Assembly (NCBI GenBank): GCA_007131895.1
Contig: SLPR01000383.1
Coordinates: 1 to 13,601, forward strand
Source of the DNA: Bacteroidales bacterium
GTDB taxonomy: Bacteria > Bacteroidota > Bacteroidia > Bacteroidales > UBA7960
Reading direction: 5' to 3'
Length of the DNA: 13,601 nt
The notes under the pieces were generated by a model. That model was given only the letters and a program-made list of their open reading frames with translations. It did not search any database and had not been told where the DNA came from. Below are positions 8,201-13,601 of the stretch, in pieces. Positions within the stretch are counted from its first letter, which is position 1. Each line of letters begins with the position of its first letter. The position numbers and the translations under genes are program-made.

Positions 8201-9551
8201 GTTTGCCGGTGCACGTGAAGAAGCGATGGAAACTGACGAAACAGATCTGTTGGTATTTCACGGTTCTACCGACGCTCCTGAAGTAAGTGTATGGGCCATG
8301 GGTGGCGACGCAGCCTTGTTCAATTTTGAATATGGTGAGTTTGCAGGTTACCTGTCCTTACCTACCGCTAACTATGTGCTGGAAGTACGTACCGCTGACG
8401 GCGAAACCGTAGTAGCAGCTTACAGCGTACCCCTGGCAGCCCTCGAACTTGAAGGCACTGCACTGACTGTAGTAGCCAGTGGCTTCCTCAATCCTGCCAA
8501 CAACAGCGATGGTCCTGCATTCGGACTATTTGTGGCTACTGCTGCAGGTGGCGATTTGCTCGAACTGCCCTTGTACGAAGAACCACAGCCGGTATTTGCC
8601 CGCGCGCAAATCATTCACAATGCTGCTGATATGGCCGCCGCAAGTGTTGACGTATTTGTTAATGGTGATCTTTTCTATGGTGACTTCGACTTCAGAACTG
8701 CTACTCCTTTTGTAGATGTTCCTGCTGAAGTAGAACTTACTATCGACATTGCTCCTGCCGGTGCCGGTATTGAAGCTTCCGTATTTGATATCACGGTAAC
8801 GTTTGAAGAAGATGAAACTTATATCATCATTGCCAATGGTATCGTTAGTGCCAGCGGTTACAGTCCGATGGAGCCTTTCACAGTGTATCCGTTTGCAGGT
8901 GCAAGAGAAGCCGCCATGGAAAACAATGAAACCGACGTACTGGTATTCCACGGTGCTACCGATGCTCCCACAGTAACTGTATGGGAAACAGGAGTAGGTG
9001 CCGGTGAATTGTTTGCTTTTGGATACGGAGACTATGCCGGTTACCTGAGTTTAGGTACACTTGATTATGTACTCGAAGTACGTACCGAAGACGGACAAAC
9101 TACCGTAGCGACTTACAGTGCTCCTTTGGAGACATTAGGACTGGAAGGTGAAGCCATTACAGTAGTAGCCAGCGGTTTCCTCAACCCCGCCAACAACAGC
9201 AACGGACCAGCATTTGGTCTGTGGGTTGCCCTGGCTGACGGAGGCGGTTTGGTAGAACTACCCCTGGTGACCAATGTAAATGATTTGCTGGGTGGCATTG
9301 AAGGAATCAACATTTTCCCCAACCCTACCCGCGACAGAATCAATATCGAAGCGCAATTCAATGCATCTTCTGATGTGGTAATTGAAATTTTCAACATCTT
9401 AGGTAAGCAGGTATTGCGCCTGGACCTTGGCAGCCGCAATGAATGGATCAATGAAACCATTGATGTTTCTTTCCTGCCACAAGGCTCATATATCCTGAAT
9501 GTAAGGACCAGCAACGATGTAATTGCACGCAAGATAAATGTTGTGAAGTAG
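5205..9551 (+). CDS. Secreted DUF4397/CHRD repeat protein with T9SS type A sorting domain
   Basis: This 1448-residue protein is built for export and surface attachment; its function is unknown. Residues 1-24 are a signal peptide (MRKTK, a hydrophobic run, then VNA before Q25). Domain order: DUF4397-type module 1 (26-246); CHRD domain (about 250-363, with SHIHRGAVGTNGGV and LYVNLHTSEFPAGEIRAQI); an Ig/FN3-like domain (366-485, with an acidic DEDGD loop at 403-407); module 2 (491-711); a choice-of-anchor J/cleaved-adhesin-like beta-sandwich (about 722-895, FPFMEDFED to WMIDNITVDV); module 3 (902-1123); module 4 (1132-1354); and a T9SS C-terminal sorting domain (about 1365-1448, NIFPNPTRDRINIE to GSYILNVRT). 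Residues 25-1354 are very acidic. There is no cysteine in the protein, no lysine from 6 to 756, and none in any module. DUF4397 and CHRD domains occur in extracellular proteins but have no firm biochemical role. Delivery to the surface by type IX secretion is well supported; adhesion or a matrix role is inference. Confidence 0.92.
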   Translation: MRKTKLNLAFFALFLFAFISSVNAQTARLQIIHNSADAAVNSVDVYVNGDSLLTDFGFREATPFVDVPAGVALNIVVLPNGTPYTNDDGAVTVTLTAAETYIAIASGIVSTTGYSPAEPFSLELFTGARETANETDEVDVLVFHGVTDAPSVNVGARYVATIVTDAEYTDFAGYISVPASYYTLDIAANAAPDDIIVSFGADLRALEGGAATVLASGFLNPANNSNGAGFALIAVLADGTVVELPVVQEFTGALSGIVEVPANESNGVGFVAVTLSGNVLQLDGSFSSLQGNYTMSHIHRGAVGTNGGVAFGLTADSEAGEWSAFDNIFDLTATDIAELTAGELYVNLHTSEFPAGEIRAQILASPNAAPTASAITAPADGAEITVTGAPDTPFVPSWAAATDEDGDAIAYVWQLAADANFNTLLVNASTGGNTEFAADFATVDALLAAAGLEIGDEVTLYHRAVSTDGSNVTLGDAASVVLTRGFVGDFARAQFIHNAADLAAASVDVFVNGALFYGDFDFRTATPFVDVPAGVELNIDIAPAGAGIEASVFDIAVTLDADETYVIVANGIVSASGYDPAPAFTIYPFAGAREEANEADETDLLVFHGSTDAPEVSVWAMGGDAALFNFAYGEFAGYLSLPTNDYVLEVRTADGQTVVAAYSAPLGTLELEGTALTVVASGFLNPANNSDGPAFGLFVATAAGGDLLELPLFVEVEPVIVGFPFMEDFEDADTYSNWIVIDGSGSGNIWEIGDPDKFVVSDPMDGNFAFVDSDAGGSGSINVWSILQAPIIDLADFDGGDIELSFAHHYRHLGNQLAYVKVSNDGENWNTIATYDSNQGSSTGFSGPFDVTAVSESLIIEGFTSSDSLWIRFEFNDNESWAWYWMIDNITVDVASDMPEMARAQFIHNAADMAAQSVDVFVNGDLFYGDFDFRTATPFVDVPAGVELNIDIAPAGAGIEASVFDIAVTLDADETYVIVANGIVSASGYDPAPAFTIYPFAGAREEAMETDETDLLVFHGSTDAPEVSVWAMGGDAALFNFEYGEFAGYLSLPTANYVLEVRTADGETVVAAYSVPLAALELEGTALTVVASGFLNPANNSDGPAFGLFVATAAGGDLLELPLYEEPQPVFARAQIIHNAADMAAASVDVFVNGDLFYGDFDFRTATPFVDVPAEVELTIDIAPAGAGIEASVFDITVTFEEDETYIIIANGIVSASGYSPMEPFTVYPFAGAREAAMENNETDVLVFHGATDAPTVTVWETGVGAGELFAFGYGDYAGYLSLGTLDYVLEVRTEDGQTTVATYSAPLETLGLEGEAITVVASGFLNPANNSNGPAFGLWVALADGGGLVELPLVTNVNDLLGGIEGINIFPNPTRDRINIEAQFNASSDVVIEIFNILGKQVLRLDLGSRNEWINETIDVSFLPQGSYILNVRTSNDVIARKINVVK
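5280..5942 (+). repeat. DUF4397-type module 1 (divergent copy)
   Basis: Encodes residues 26-246. The first half carries IIHNSADAAVNSVDVYVNG and ATPFVDVPAG; the second carries VLVFHGVTDAP and ends ASGFLNPANNSNG. Its second half differs most from the other copies (GARYVATIV in place of the VWAMGGDAALF-type stretch), which suggests it is the oldest or least homogenised copy. Confidence 0.85.
6675..7337 (+). repeat. DUF4397-type module 2
   Basis: Encodes residues 491-711, from ARAQFIHNAADLA to LLELPL. It is almost identical to module 3 in protein and DNA. One block of 65 bp (6777-6841) is exactly identical to 8010-8074. Confidence 0.9.
7908..8573 (+). repeat. DUF4397-type module 3
   Basis: Encodes residues 902-1123. 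It differs from module 2 by few amino acids (for example GDLF for GALF, EEAMETDE for EEANEADE, LPTANY for LPTNDY), and many DNA differences are synonymous. It is separated from module 4 by only eight residues, whereas other modules are separated by whole domains. Confidence 0.9.
8598..9266 (+). repeat. DUF4397-type module 4
   Basis: Encodes residues 1132-1354. The first half is close to modules 2 and 3 (GDLFYGDFDFRTATPFVDVP is shared with module 3). The second half is more diverged (VWETGVGAGELFAFGYGDYA), so similarity is uneven along the module. Confidence 0.9.
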
Positions 9552-9590
9552 TTGGTTGTGAGTTAAATTGCGTTTAGCCACTACTAAACG

Positions 9591-9617
9591 AAGGGCCGGC
9601 AATTGCCGGCCCTTTTT
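9591..9617. terminator. Intrinsic terminator shared by convergent genes
   Basis: A perfect palindrome spans 9591-9614: arms AAGGGCCGGC and GCCGGCCCTT around AATT. On the + strand it is followed by TTTTT-A-TTTT (9613-9622), a clear U-tract ending the secreted-protein transcript, whose stop codon is about 40 bp upstream. The cinA stop codon (9616-9618) touches the opposite flank, so the hairpin can also form at the end of the cinA transcript, though that side has only a weak T-rich tail (TTCGTTT). Confidence 0.85.
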
Positions 9618-10857
9618 ATTTTACATTCAGGATTTGTTCTCTCAGCATGGCAAGTGCAGCTGTGGAACTACGCTGAATATTTCGCATTCTTTCGTCTCCA
9701 AACAGAAACTTGCGGCTCACCACTCCTTGCGGGCCAGCCACCGCAATCCACACAGTCCCAACAGGTTTTTCATCCGTTCCCCCATCCGGGCCGGCAATGC
9801 CACTCACCGCAATGGCGTAATCTGTTTGCAGAATTTTTTGTACCCCTGAGGCCATTTCCTCCACTACCTCTTTGCTAACGGCTCCTTGCATTTCAAGAAC
9901 TTGGGCATTTACTGCAAGCATTTTAATTTTCATTTGGTTATCATAGGCTATGACACTTCCGGTAAACCAACCCGAACTCCCCGGCACCGAAGTAATCCGA
10001 TGCGCAATAAGACCACCGGTACAACTTTCTGCTGTAGAAAGGGTTTTGTTCCTTTCTTTTAGCAGTATTCCCACATTCTCTTCCAGTGTTTCCTTGCCTT
10101 CACCCCAAATGTAGACAGGGATCAGCTTTTGCAACTCAGCCACTTTTTCTGCAATTTTCGCTTCCATCATCATTTTGTCAGTGCCTCTCATACTCAGGCG
10201 CAAACGCACGATTCCCGGCGAAGGCAGATAGGCCAGTTTGATATCGGGTGCCAGGCTGTTTTCCCAGTCTTCAATCATTTTGGCAAGAAAGGACTCGCCA
10301 ATTCCCTGGGTAAGAACAGTTTTGTGAACGATGGCATGACTATCAGAGGATTTTACCAGTTCCGGCAATACGAAAACCTCCATGATATGCTTCATTTCAT
10401 AAGGCACCCCGGGCATGGCAACAAACAACTTCCCTTCCTTCTCAAAAGCCAGCCCGGGAGCGGTACCCATGGGATTTTCAATCACCCGGGCCGACTCCGG
10501 AACCATCGCCTGATCACGATTCAGCCCGGTAAGAGGCAAGCCTTTCCTGCGGAAAAAAGATTCAATATTCTGAAGCACCGCCTCATGGAGCACCAGCCGG
10601 GTAGAGAAATAGTTGCATAATACATCTTTGGTAATATCATCTTTGGTAGGCCCAAGCCCACCGGTCATCAAAACAACATCCGCCCTCAAAGATGCCTCAT
10701 CCAGTGCACGGTGTATTTCCTCTGCATTGTCGGAAACACTTGTTATCTGCCTTACAGACCATCCCACGCCATTTATCTCTTCTGCCATCCATGAGGCGTT
10801 GGTATTGACAACCTGCCCGATGAGCAACTCATCTCCTATAGTAATGATTTCAACCAT
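9616..10857 (-). CDS. cinA: CinA family protein (NMN amidohydrolase / nucleotide-processing)
   Basis: CinA proteins join an N-terminal molybdopterin-binding-like domain (COG1058), shown in some members to act as an ADP-ribose pyrophosphatase, to a C-terminal PncC-type domain. PncC deamidates nicotinamide mononucleotide in pyridine-nucleotide recycling. At 413 residues this is the full two-domain form. Visible motifs: MVEIITIGDELLIGQVVNTN at the N-terminus, TGGLGPTKDD (65-74) and MPGVPYEM (148-155) in domain one; STAESCTGGLIAHRI (274-288), with the expected catalytic serine at 278, FTGSVIAYDN (298-307) and VSGIAGPDGGTDEKPVGTVW (351-370) in domain two. The ATG at 10857 gives the canonical family N-terminus. 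It converges on the secreted-protein gene and diverges from the phosphorylase gene. The historical competence/damage-inducible label does not imply competence here. Confidence 0.96.
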   Translation of the reverse strand: MVEIITIGDELLIGQVVNTNASWMAEEINGVGWSVRQITSVSDNAEEIHRALDEASLRADVVLMTGGLGPTKDDITKDVLCNYFSTRLVLHEAVLQNIESFFRRKGLPLTGLNRDQAMVPESARVIENPMGTAPGLAFEKEGKLFVAMPGVPYEMKHIMEVFVLPELVKSSDSHAIVHKTVLTQGIGESFLAKMIEDWENSLAPDIKLAYLPSPGIVRLRLSMRGTDKMMMEAKIAEKVAELQKLIPVYIWGEGKETLEENVGILLKERNKTLSTAESCTGGLIAHRITSVPGSSGWFTGSVIAYDNQMKIKMLAVNAQVLEMQGAVSKEVVEEMASGVQKILQTDYAIAVSGIAGPDGGTDEKPVGTVWIAVAGPQGVVSRKFLFGDERMRNIQRSSTAALAMLREQILNVK

Positions 10858-10885
10858 GATAGTTTTTAGATTTATGAACTTTTAA

Positions 10886-11047
10886 TTGTCAATAAGCAGA
10901 ACCAAAACCTTAGCTCACTGTACACTGACTCTCCTGTTATGGTTTGCAAATCCCGGGTTTAATGCTGCCGGTAGCATAGCTGTAAAACATGATTACAATA
11001 CGGCAAAGCAGCCAGGACAAAATAGCTCAAAGTGCTGTGAGATTTAG
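10886..11047 (+). CDS. Possible small secreted peptide, 53 codons, TTG start
   Basis: A short open frame runs from TTG at 10886 to TAG at 11045-11047. The product begins MSISRTKTLAHC, followed by a hydrophobic run (LTLLLWFANPGF, about 14-25) and NAAGS, which resembles a short signal peptide with a cleavage site near residue 29. It then has a short polar tail with a CC pair near the end. A stop codon lies directly before the TTG, so no upstream start is possible. No promoter or ribosome binding site is visible. It could be a real small gene, the remnant of a lost exported protein, or chance. I recognise no family. Confidence 0.2.
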   Translation: MSISRTKTLAHCTLTLLLWFANPGFNAAGSIAVKHDYNTAKQPGQNSSKCCEI

Positions 11048-11136
11048 CGAGGTAGCACTTCAGGAATCTCCTGGAATAAAACAGGCAAAGATAGTTTTAT
11101 CTTTTAGTAAATTCAAGGTCCTGAATAACGCATGAA

Positions 11137-11168
11137 TTAGGTATTTTTAGAATAAATTGATATTTTTG
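11137..11168 (+). promoter_or_regulatory. Bacteroidota-type promoter of the phosphorylase gene
   Basis: TATTTTTG at 11161-11168 matches the -7 consensus TAnnTTTG exactly. TTAG (11137-11140), one base off TTTG, lies exactly 20 nt upstream. Transcription would start near 11174, leaving an A/T-rich leader of about 50 nt before the ATG at 11225. It may also serve the two downstream genes. Confidence 0.6.
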
Positions 11169-11224
11169 CTATAAAATAAAAAAGAAGCAAACGAAAGTTC
11201 TGAACGGCAGATAAAAAAGAAAAT

Positions 11225-12100
11225 ATGCAAAAGCACTTTAAAGAATCCGAACTGATACTCAACCCTGACGGGAGCGTATACCACATTGGACTTAAGCCCG
11301 AAAATGTGGCTCCCACAGTCATTGTTGTAGGAGACCAGCACCGCGTAGCATCCATATCCAAATATTTTGATCACATCGAATTTAAAACCCAGCACCGTGA
11401 GTTTGTAACCCACACGGGTACTTTTAACAACAAACGTATCACGGTACTTTCAACGGGCATTGGAACCGATAACATCGACATTGTCATCAACGAACTGGAT
11501 GCAGCAGTAAATATTGACCTTGAAAAACGCATCCCAAAAGACACCCATACTTCTCTCGACATCATCAGGCTGGGTACTTCAGGAGCTTTACAGCCCGATA
11601 TTGAAGTGGATACTTTTGTTGTTTCTGCCTATGGGCTGGGGCTGGACGGTTTGCTGAATTTCTACCAATATGACGAAAGCATCCTGGAAAAAGAGCTTGC
11701 TGAGGCCTTTATAAAACAAACGGGTTGGAACGAAAAACTTCCCTACCCATACATTATCAAAGCCAGCGAAAAACTCCTGAGCAAGTTAGCCGAAGGATTA
11801 ACACAAGGAATTACCGCAACAGCTTCCGGGTTTTACGGCCCGCAAGGCAGGGAGCTTCGAATTCCTCTTGCTTTTCCGGAACTCAACGAAAGAATCGAAA
11901 ATTTCTCCCACCAGGGAAATACCATCACCAACTTTGAAATGGAAACCTCCGCGATTTATGCACTGGGCAAAATTCTGGGGCACAACACCCTTACCATTTG
12001 CGACATTATTGCCAACAGGGTAAACCGCACCTACAGCAAGGATTACAAAGTATCGGTGGAAAAACTTATTCAGCATGCCCTGGAAAAGTTAACAGGCTGA
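11225..12100 (+). CDS. Nucleoside phosphorylase, uridine phosphorylase-like
   Basis: A cytoplasmic nucleoside phosphorylase of the PNP/UDP (NP-I) superfamily. These enzymes cleave nucleosides with phosphate to a free base and ribose 1-phosphate in salvage. At 291 residues it is longer than E. coli uridine phosphorylase (about 253), with roughly 20 extra N-terminal residues. Motifs: GDQHR (36-40), expected to bind phosphate; GIGTDN (78-83); RLGTSG (115-120); FYGPQGRE (203-210); and FEMETSAIY (237-245), the ribose-contacting EME. Gln207 and Arg209 match the spacing of the uracil-contacting Gln and Arg of E. coli Udp, favouring a uridine-type substrate, but this is inference. The ATG follows a purine-rich leader (AAAAAAGAAAAT). 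The SirB1-like gene starts 51 bp after the stop and may be co-transcribed. Confidence 0.9.
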   Translation: MQKHFKESELILNPDGSVYHIGLKPENVAPTVIVVGDQHRVASISKYFDHIEFKTQHREFVTHTGTFNNKRITVLSTGIGTDNIDIVINELDAAVNIDLEKRIPKDTHTSLDIIRLGTSGALQPDIEVDTFVVSAYGLGLDGLLNFYQYDESILEKELAEAFIKQTGWNEKLPYPYIIKASEKLLSKLAEGLTQGITATASGFYGPQGRELRIPLAFPELNERIENFSHQGNTITNFEMETSAIYALGKILGHNTLTICDIIANRVNRTYSKDYKVSVEKLIQHALEKLTG

Positions 12101-12115
12101 AGTTAAAAAAGAATC

Positions 12116-12123
12116 TACATTCG
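12116..12123 (+). promoter_or_regulatory. Possible -7 element upstream of the SirB1-like gene
   Basis: TACATTCG differs by one base from TAnnTTTG and lies 28 bp before the ATG at 12152. No TTTG or TTG is found at the required distance upstream, where the sequence is still phosphorylase coding DNA. It is a weak candidate for an internal promoter in an otherwise operon-like run. Confidence 0.25.
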
Positions 12124-12151
12124 TGAATCGTTTTCAACACAAGACTTCAAC

Positions 12152-13063
12152 ATGCGTGACGAAGATAAAATAAGAAAAATGGAAGCCCTCATCAGCCTGA
12201 TGGATGAGCCTGATCCTGCTGTCTTCGCAGATATCTCGCTCAGCATCGAAGCGTACGGCCCTGAGATCATTCCCTTTCTTGAGCATGCATGGGAAGAACA
12301 AGCCGATCCCTTCCTGCAGAAACGTTTTGAAGAACTGATTCACACCATACAGTACCAGGGAGTTTGCCGCGACCTTGAAAAATGGATTGAGCATGGTGCT
12401 GCAGACTTGCTTGAAGGCTGCCTGATAGTAGCACGGTATCAGTATCCGGGTATTGAAGAGAGTGAAATAGAATACGAGTTATCCAGGATCAGAAAAGACA
12501 TCTGGATCGAATTAAACGACAACCTCACTGCACTTGAGCAAATCAGGGTTTTCAACTATGTATTTTATGAATTACACGGCTTTCGGGGAAATACAGAAAA
12601 CTATCATTCACCTGAAAACTCCTACATAAACAAAGTACTCGAATCCAAAACAGGTAATCCTCTCTCTTTAAGCATAATCTATATGCTTGTGGCCCAAAGC
12701 CTCGATATTCCGGTAAAAGGGGTGAATATGCCCGAACATTTTGTGCTGGCCTATACGGGTAGCTCTCTCAATCCCGACACATTGGAGTACAGCGGTAACA
12801 ACATCCTTTTTTACATCAATGTATTCAGTAAAGGCAATGTTTTTTCATTCAAGGATGTGGAAGCATTTCTTAAGCAACTGAAAAAGGAGCCCAAGCCTGC
12901 CTATTACAGCCCGTGCACCAATACAGACATTGTTATGAGAATGCTCAACAACCTGATGAATGCCTACCAGAAGAGCAATGAGACCAGGAAGTTTGAAGAA
13001 ATAAAAAATATGAGTGTGATATTTGAACACCAGGTAAAGAAATTGCTCAACGAAAAGAAGTAA
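12152..13063 (+). CDS. SirB1/YchA family transglutaminase-like protein
   Basis: A 303-residue soluble protein with no signal peptide. It has a helical N-terminal region (about 1-125) and a SirB1-type transglutaminase-like fold (Transglut_core2) covering roughly 125-245. The family signature is clear: ENSYINKVLESKTGNPLSLS (155-174) followed by IIYMLVAQSLDIPVKGVNMP (175-194) and EHFVLAY (195-201). In true transglutaminases a catalytic cysteine sits near the start of this helix; here the place holds serine (PLSLS), while the histidine is kept (His196). That is usual for SirB1-like proteins, so peptidase or transglutaminase activity should not be assumed. The role of the family is not settled. 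The charged C-terminal tail (about 278-303) looks helical. It lies between the phosphorylase and the YciO-like gene, with gaps of 51 and 92 bp. Confidence 0.85.
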   Translation: MRDEDKIRKMEALISLMDEPDPAVFADISLSIEAYGPEIIPFLEHAWEEQADPFLQKRFEELIHTIQYQGVCRDLEKWIEHGAADLLEGCLIVARYQYPGIEESEIEYELSRIRKDIWIELNDNLTALEQIRVFNYVFYELHGFRGNTENYHSPENSYINKVLESKTGNPLSLSIIYMLVAQSLDIPVKGVNMPEHFVLAYTGSSLNPDTLEYSGNNILFYINVFSKGNVFSFKDVEAFLKQLKKEPKPAYYSPCTNTDIVMRMLNNLMNAYQKSNETRKFEEIKNMSVIFEHQVKKLLNEKK

Positions 13064-13155
13064 TATCAGCAACAGGAACAACAATCAAGGATTTCCCATT
13101 GTTGGGCAAAACGACCCCACAAGGCATTGTTCACAAAACGTAAACCAGAAACAAT

Positions 13156-13601
13156 ATGATAGTAAAAATTTATCCTGACAACCCAGACCCCCGCAAAATA
13201 GAGACCGTTTTGGAATGCCTGCGCAGTGGGGGGGTTATCATTTACCCTACTGACACGGTATATTCAATGGGTTGCGATATAATGCAGCACAAGGCTGTTG
13301 AAAGAGTGGCTGCGATAAAAGGGGTAAAAGCAGACAAGGCCAACTTTAGCATTATCTGTAACGATTTAAGCCATATTTCCGACTATACCAAACCTATATC
13401 TACAGATATTTATAAACTCATGAAGAAGGTCCTTCCGGGCCCGTTTACCTTTATTCTCAATGCCAGCAACAAAGTGCCGCGTATTTTCCAGAACAGGAAA
13501 AAAACCATCGGCATCAGGGTTCCTGACAACAATATTATCCGCCGGCTGGTGCAGGAATATGGCAATCCCATCATTTCCACCTCCATCTACGACAACGACG
13601 A
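13156..13601 (+). CDS. YciO/Sua5/YrdC family protein (partial, runs off window)
   Basis: The gene starts at ATG 13156 and is still open at the window end, so only the first 148 codons are seen; the family is usually about 200 residues. Sua5/TsaC enzymes make threonylcarbamoyl-AMP from threonine, bicarbonate and ATP, the first step of tRNA t6A37 modification. Motifs: GGVIIYPTDTVYSMGC (25-40), FSIICNDLSHISDYT (64-78), LPGPFTFIL (93-101), KKTIGIRVPDN (115-125) and GNPIISTS (136-143). The opening IYPDNPDPRKI and the pattern VPR...RKKTIG.RVP.N resemble E. coli YciO more than TsaC. The Sua5/TsaC K-x-R motif is not clear: IKGVKADK replaces the usual IKxRP..K. YciO proteins with such changes have been reported to be weak or distinct enzymes, so threonylcarbamoyl-AMP synthase activity is plausible but not certain. 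No clear promoter lies in the 92-bp gap upstream. Confidence 0.88.
   Translation, partial: MIVKIYPDNPDPRKIETVLECLRSGGVIIYPTDTVYSMGCDIMQHKAVERVAAIKGVKADKANFSIICNDLSHISDYTKPISTDIYKLMKKVLPGPFTFILNASNKVPRIFQNRKKTIGIRVPDNNIIRRLVQEYGNPIISTSIYDND

Larger units (their letters stand above)
10858..11224. other. Divergent intergenic region, cinA to phosphorylase
   Basis: This 367-bp region should hold the cinA promoter (none clear by eye) and a good + strand promoter at 11137-11168. Between about 10880 and 11075 it is less A/T-rich and holds a 53-codon ORF and two small inverted repeats: AAGTGCT (11030-11036) with AGCACTT (11054-11060), and CAGGA-ATC-TCCTG (11061-11073). No T-run follows the latter. 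Confidence 0.5.

Noticed and set aside
6675..9266. Long DNA repeats considered as a mobile element or CRISPR-like array
   Set aside because: The repeats stay in frame, encode one continuous domain series and have no short spacer structure or transposase; they are protein modules.
5747..9532. Several antisense frames inside the secreted-protein gene
   Set aside because: They recur at equivalent positions because the modules repeat, and their products are low-complexity translations of the repeat DNA in another frame.
9616..10857. CinA as evidence for a natural competence locus
   Set aside because: The name is historical. The gene is widespread, the domains indicate nucleotide metabolism, and no competence genes are nearby.
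12152..13063. SirB1-like protein as an active transglutaminase or peptidase
   Set aside because: The catalytic cysteine position appears to be serine, so only the fold relationship is claimed.

Overview
The window looks like a piece of a Bacteroidota chromosome. The signs are a secreted multidomain protein ending in a type A type IX secretion (T9SS) sorting domain, promoters of the Bacteroidota type (TTTG, about 20 nt, TAnnTTTG), A/T-rich leaders without clear Shine-Dalgarno sequences, and a run of ordinary housekeeping genes. I see no phage, insertion sequence, CRISPR array, tRNA or rRNA. Placement below phylum is not possible by eye.

Layout. Positions 1-163 are non-coding and hold two similar small dyads. 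On the minus strand follow mfd (transcription-repair coupling factor, about 164-3556) and a class I fructose-1,6-bisphosphatase (3642-4670); mfd has its own recognisable promoter in the short gap between them. A 534-bp A/T-rich intergenic region with a GC-rich hairpin and a perfect dyad separates the bisphosphatase from the divergent large gene at 5205-9551 (+). That gene encodes a 1448-residue secreted protein with four DUF4397-type modules, a CHRD domain, an Ig/FN3-like domain, a choice-of-anchor J-like domain and a T9SS C-terminal domain. It ends at a strong palindromic hairpin abutting the stop codon of the convergent cinA (9616-10857, -). A 367-bp divergent region, which may hold a 53-codon signal-peptide-like ORF, precedes a + strand run of a uridine-phosphorylase-like enzyme (11225-12100), a SirB1/transglutaminase-like protein (12152-13063) and a YciO/Sua5-family gene cut off by the window end (13156-13601).

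How they work together. The housekeeping genes cover DNA repair (mfd), gluconeogenesis (fbp), nucleotide salvage and repair (cinA, nucleoside phosphorylase) and possibly tRNA-modification-related chemistry (YciO/Sua5-like). They form no single pathway. The unusual element is the large exported protein. Its modules are themselves two-part repeats, copies 2 and 3 are nearly identical, and its composition is extreme: no cysteine anywhere, no lysine between residues 6 and 756, and none in any of the four modules. I found no convincing new multi-gene system. This repeat protein and the structured intergenic regions are the parts most worth a second look.
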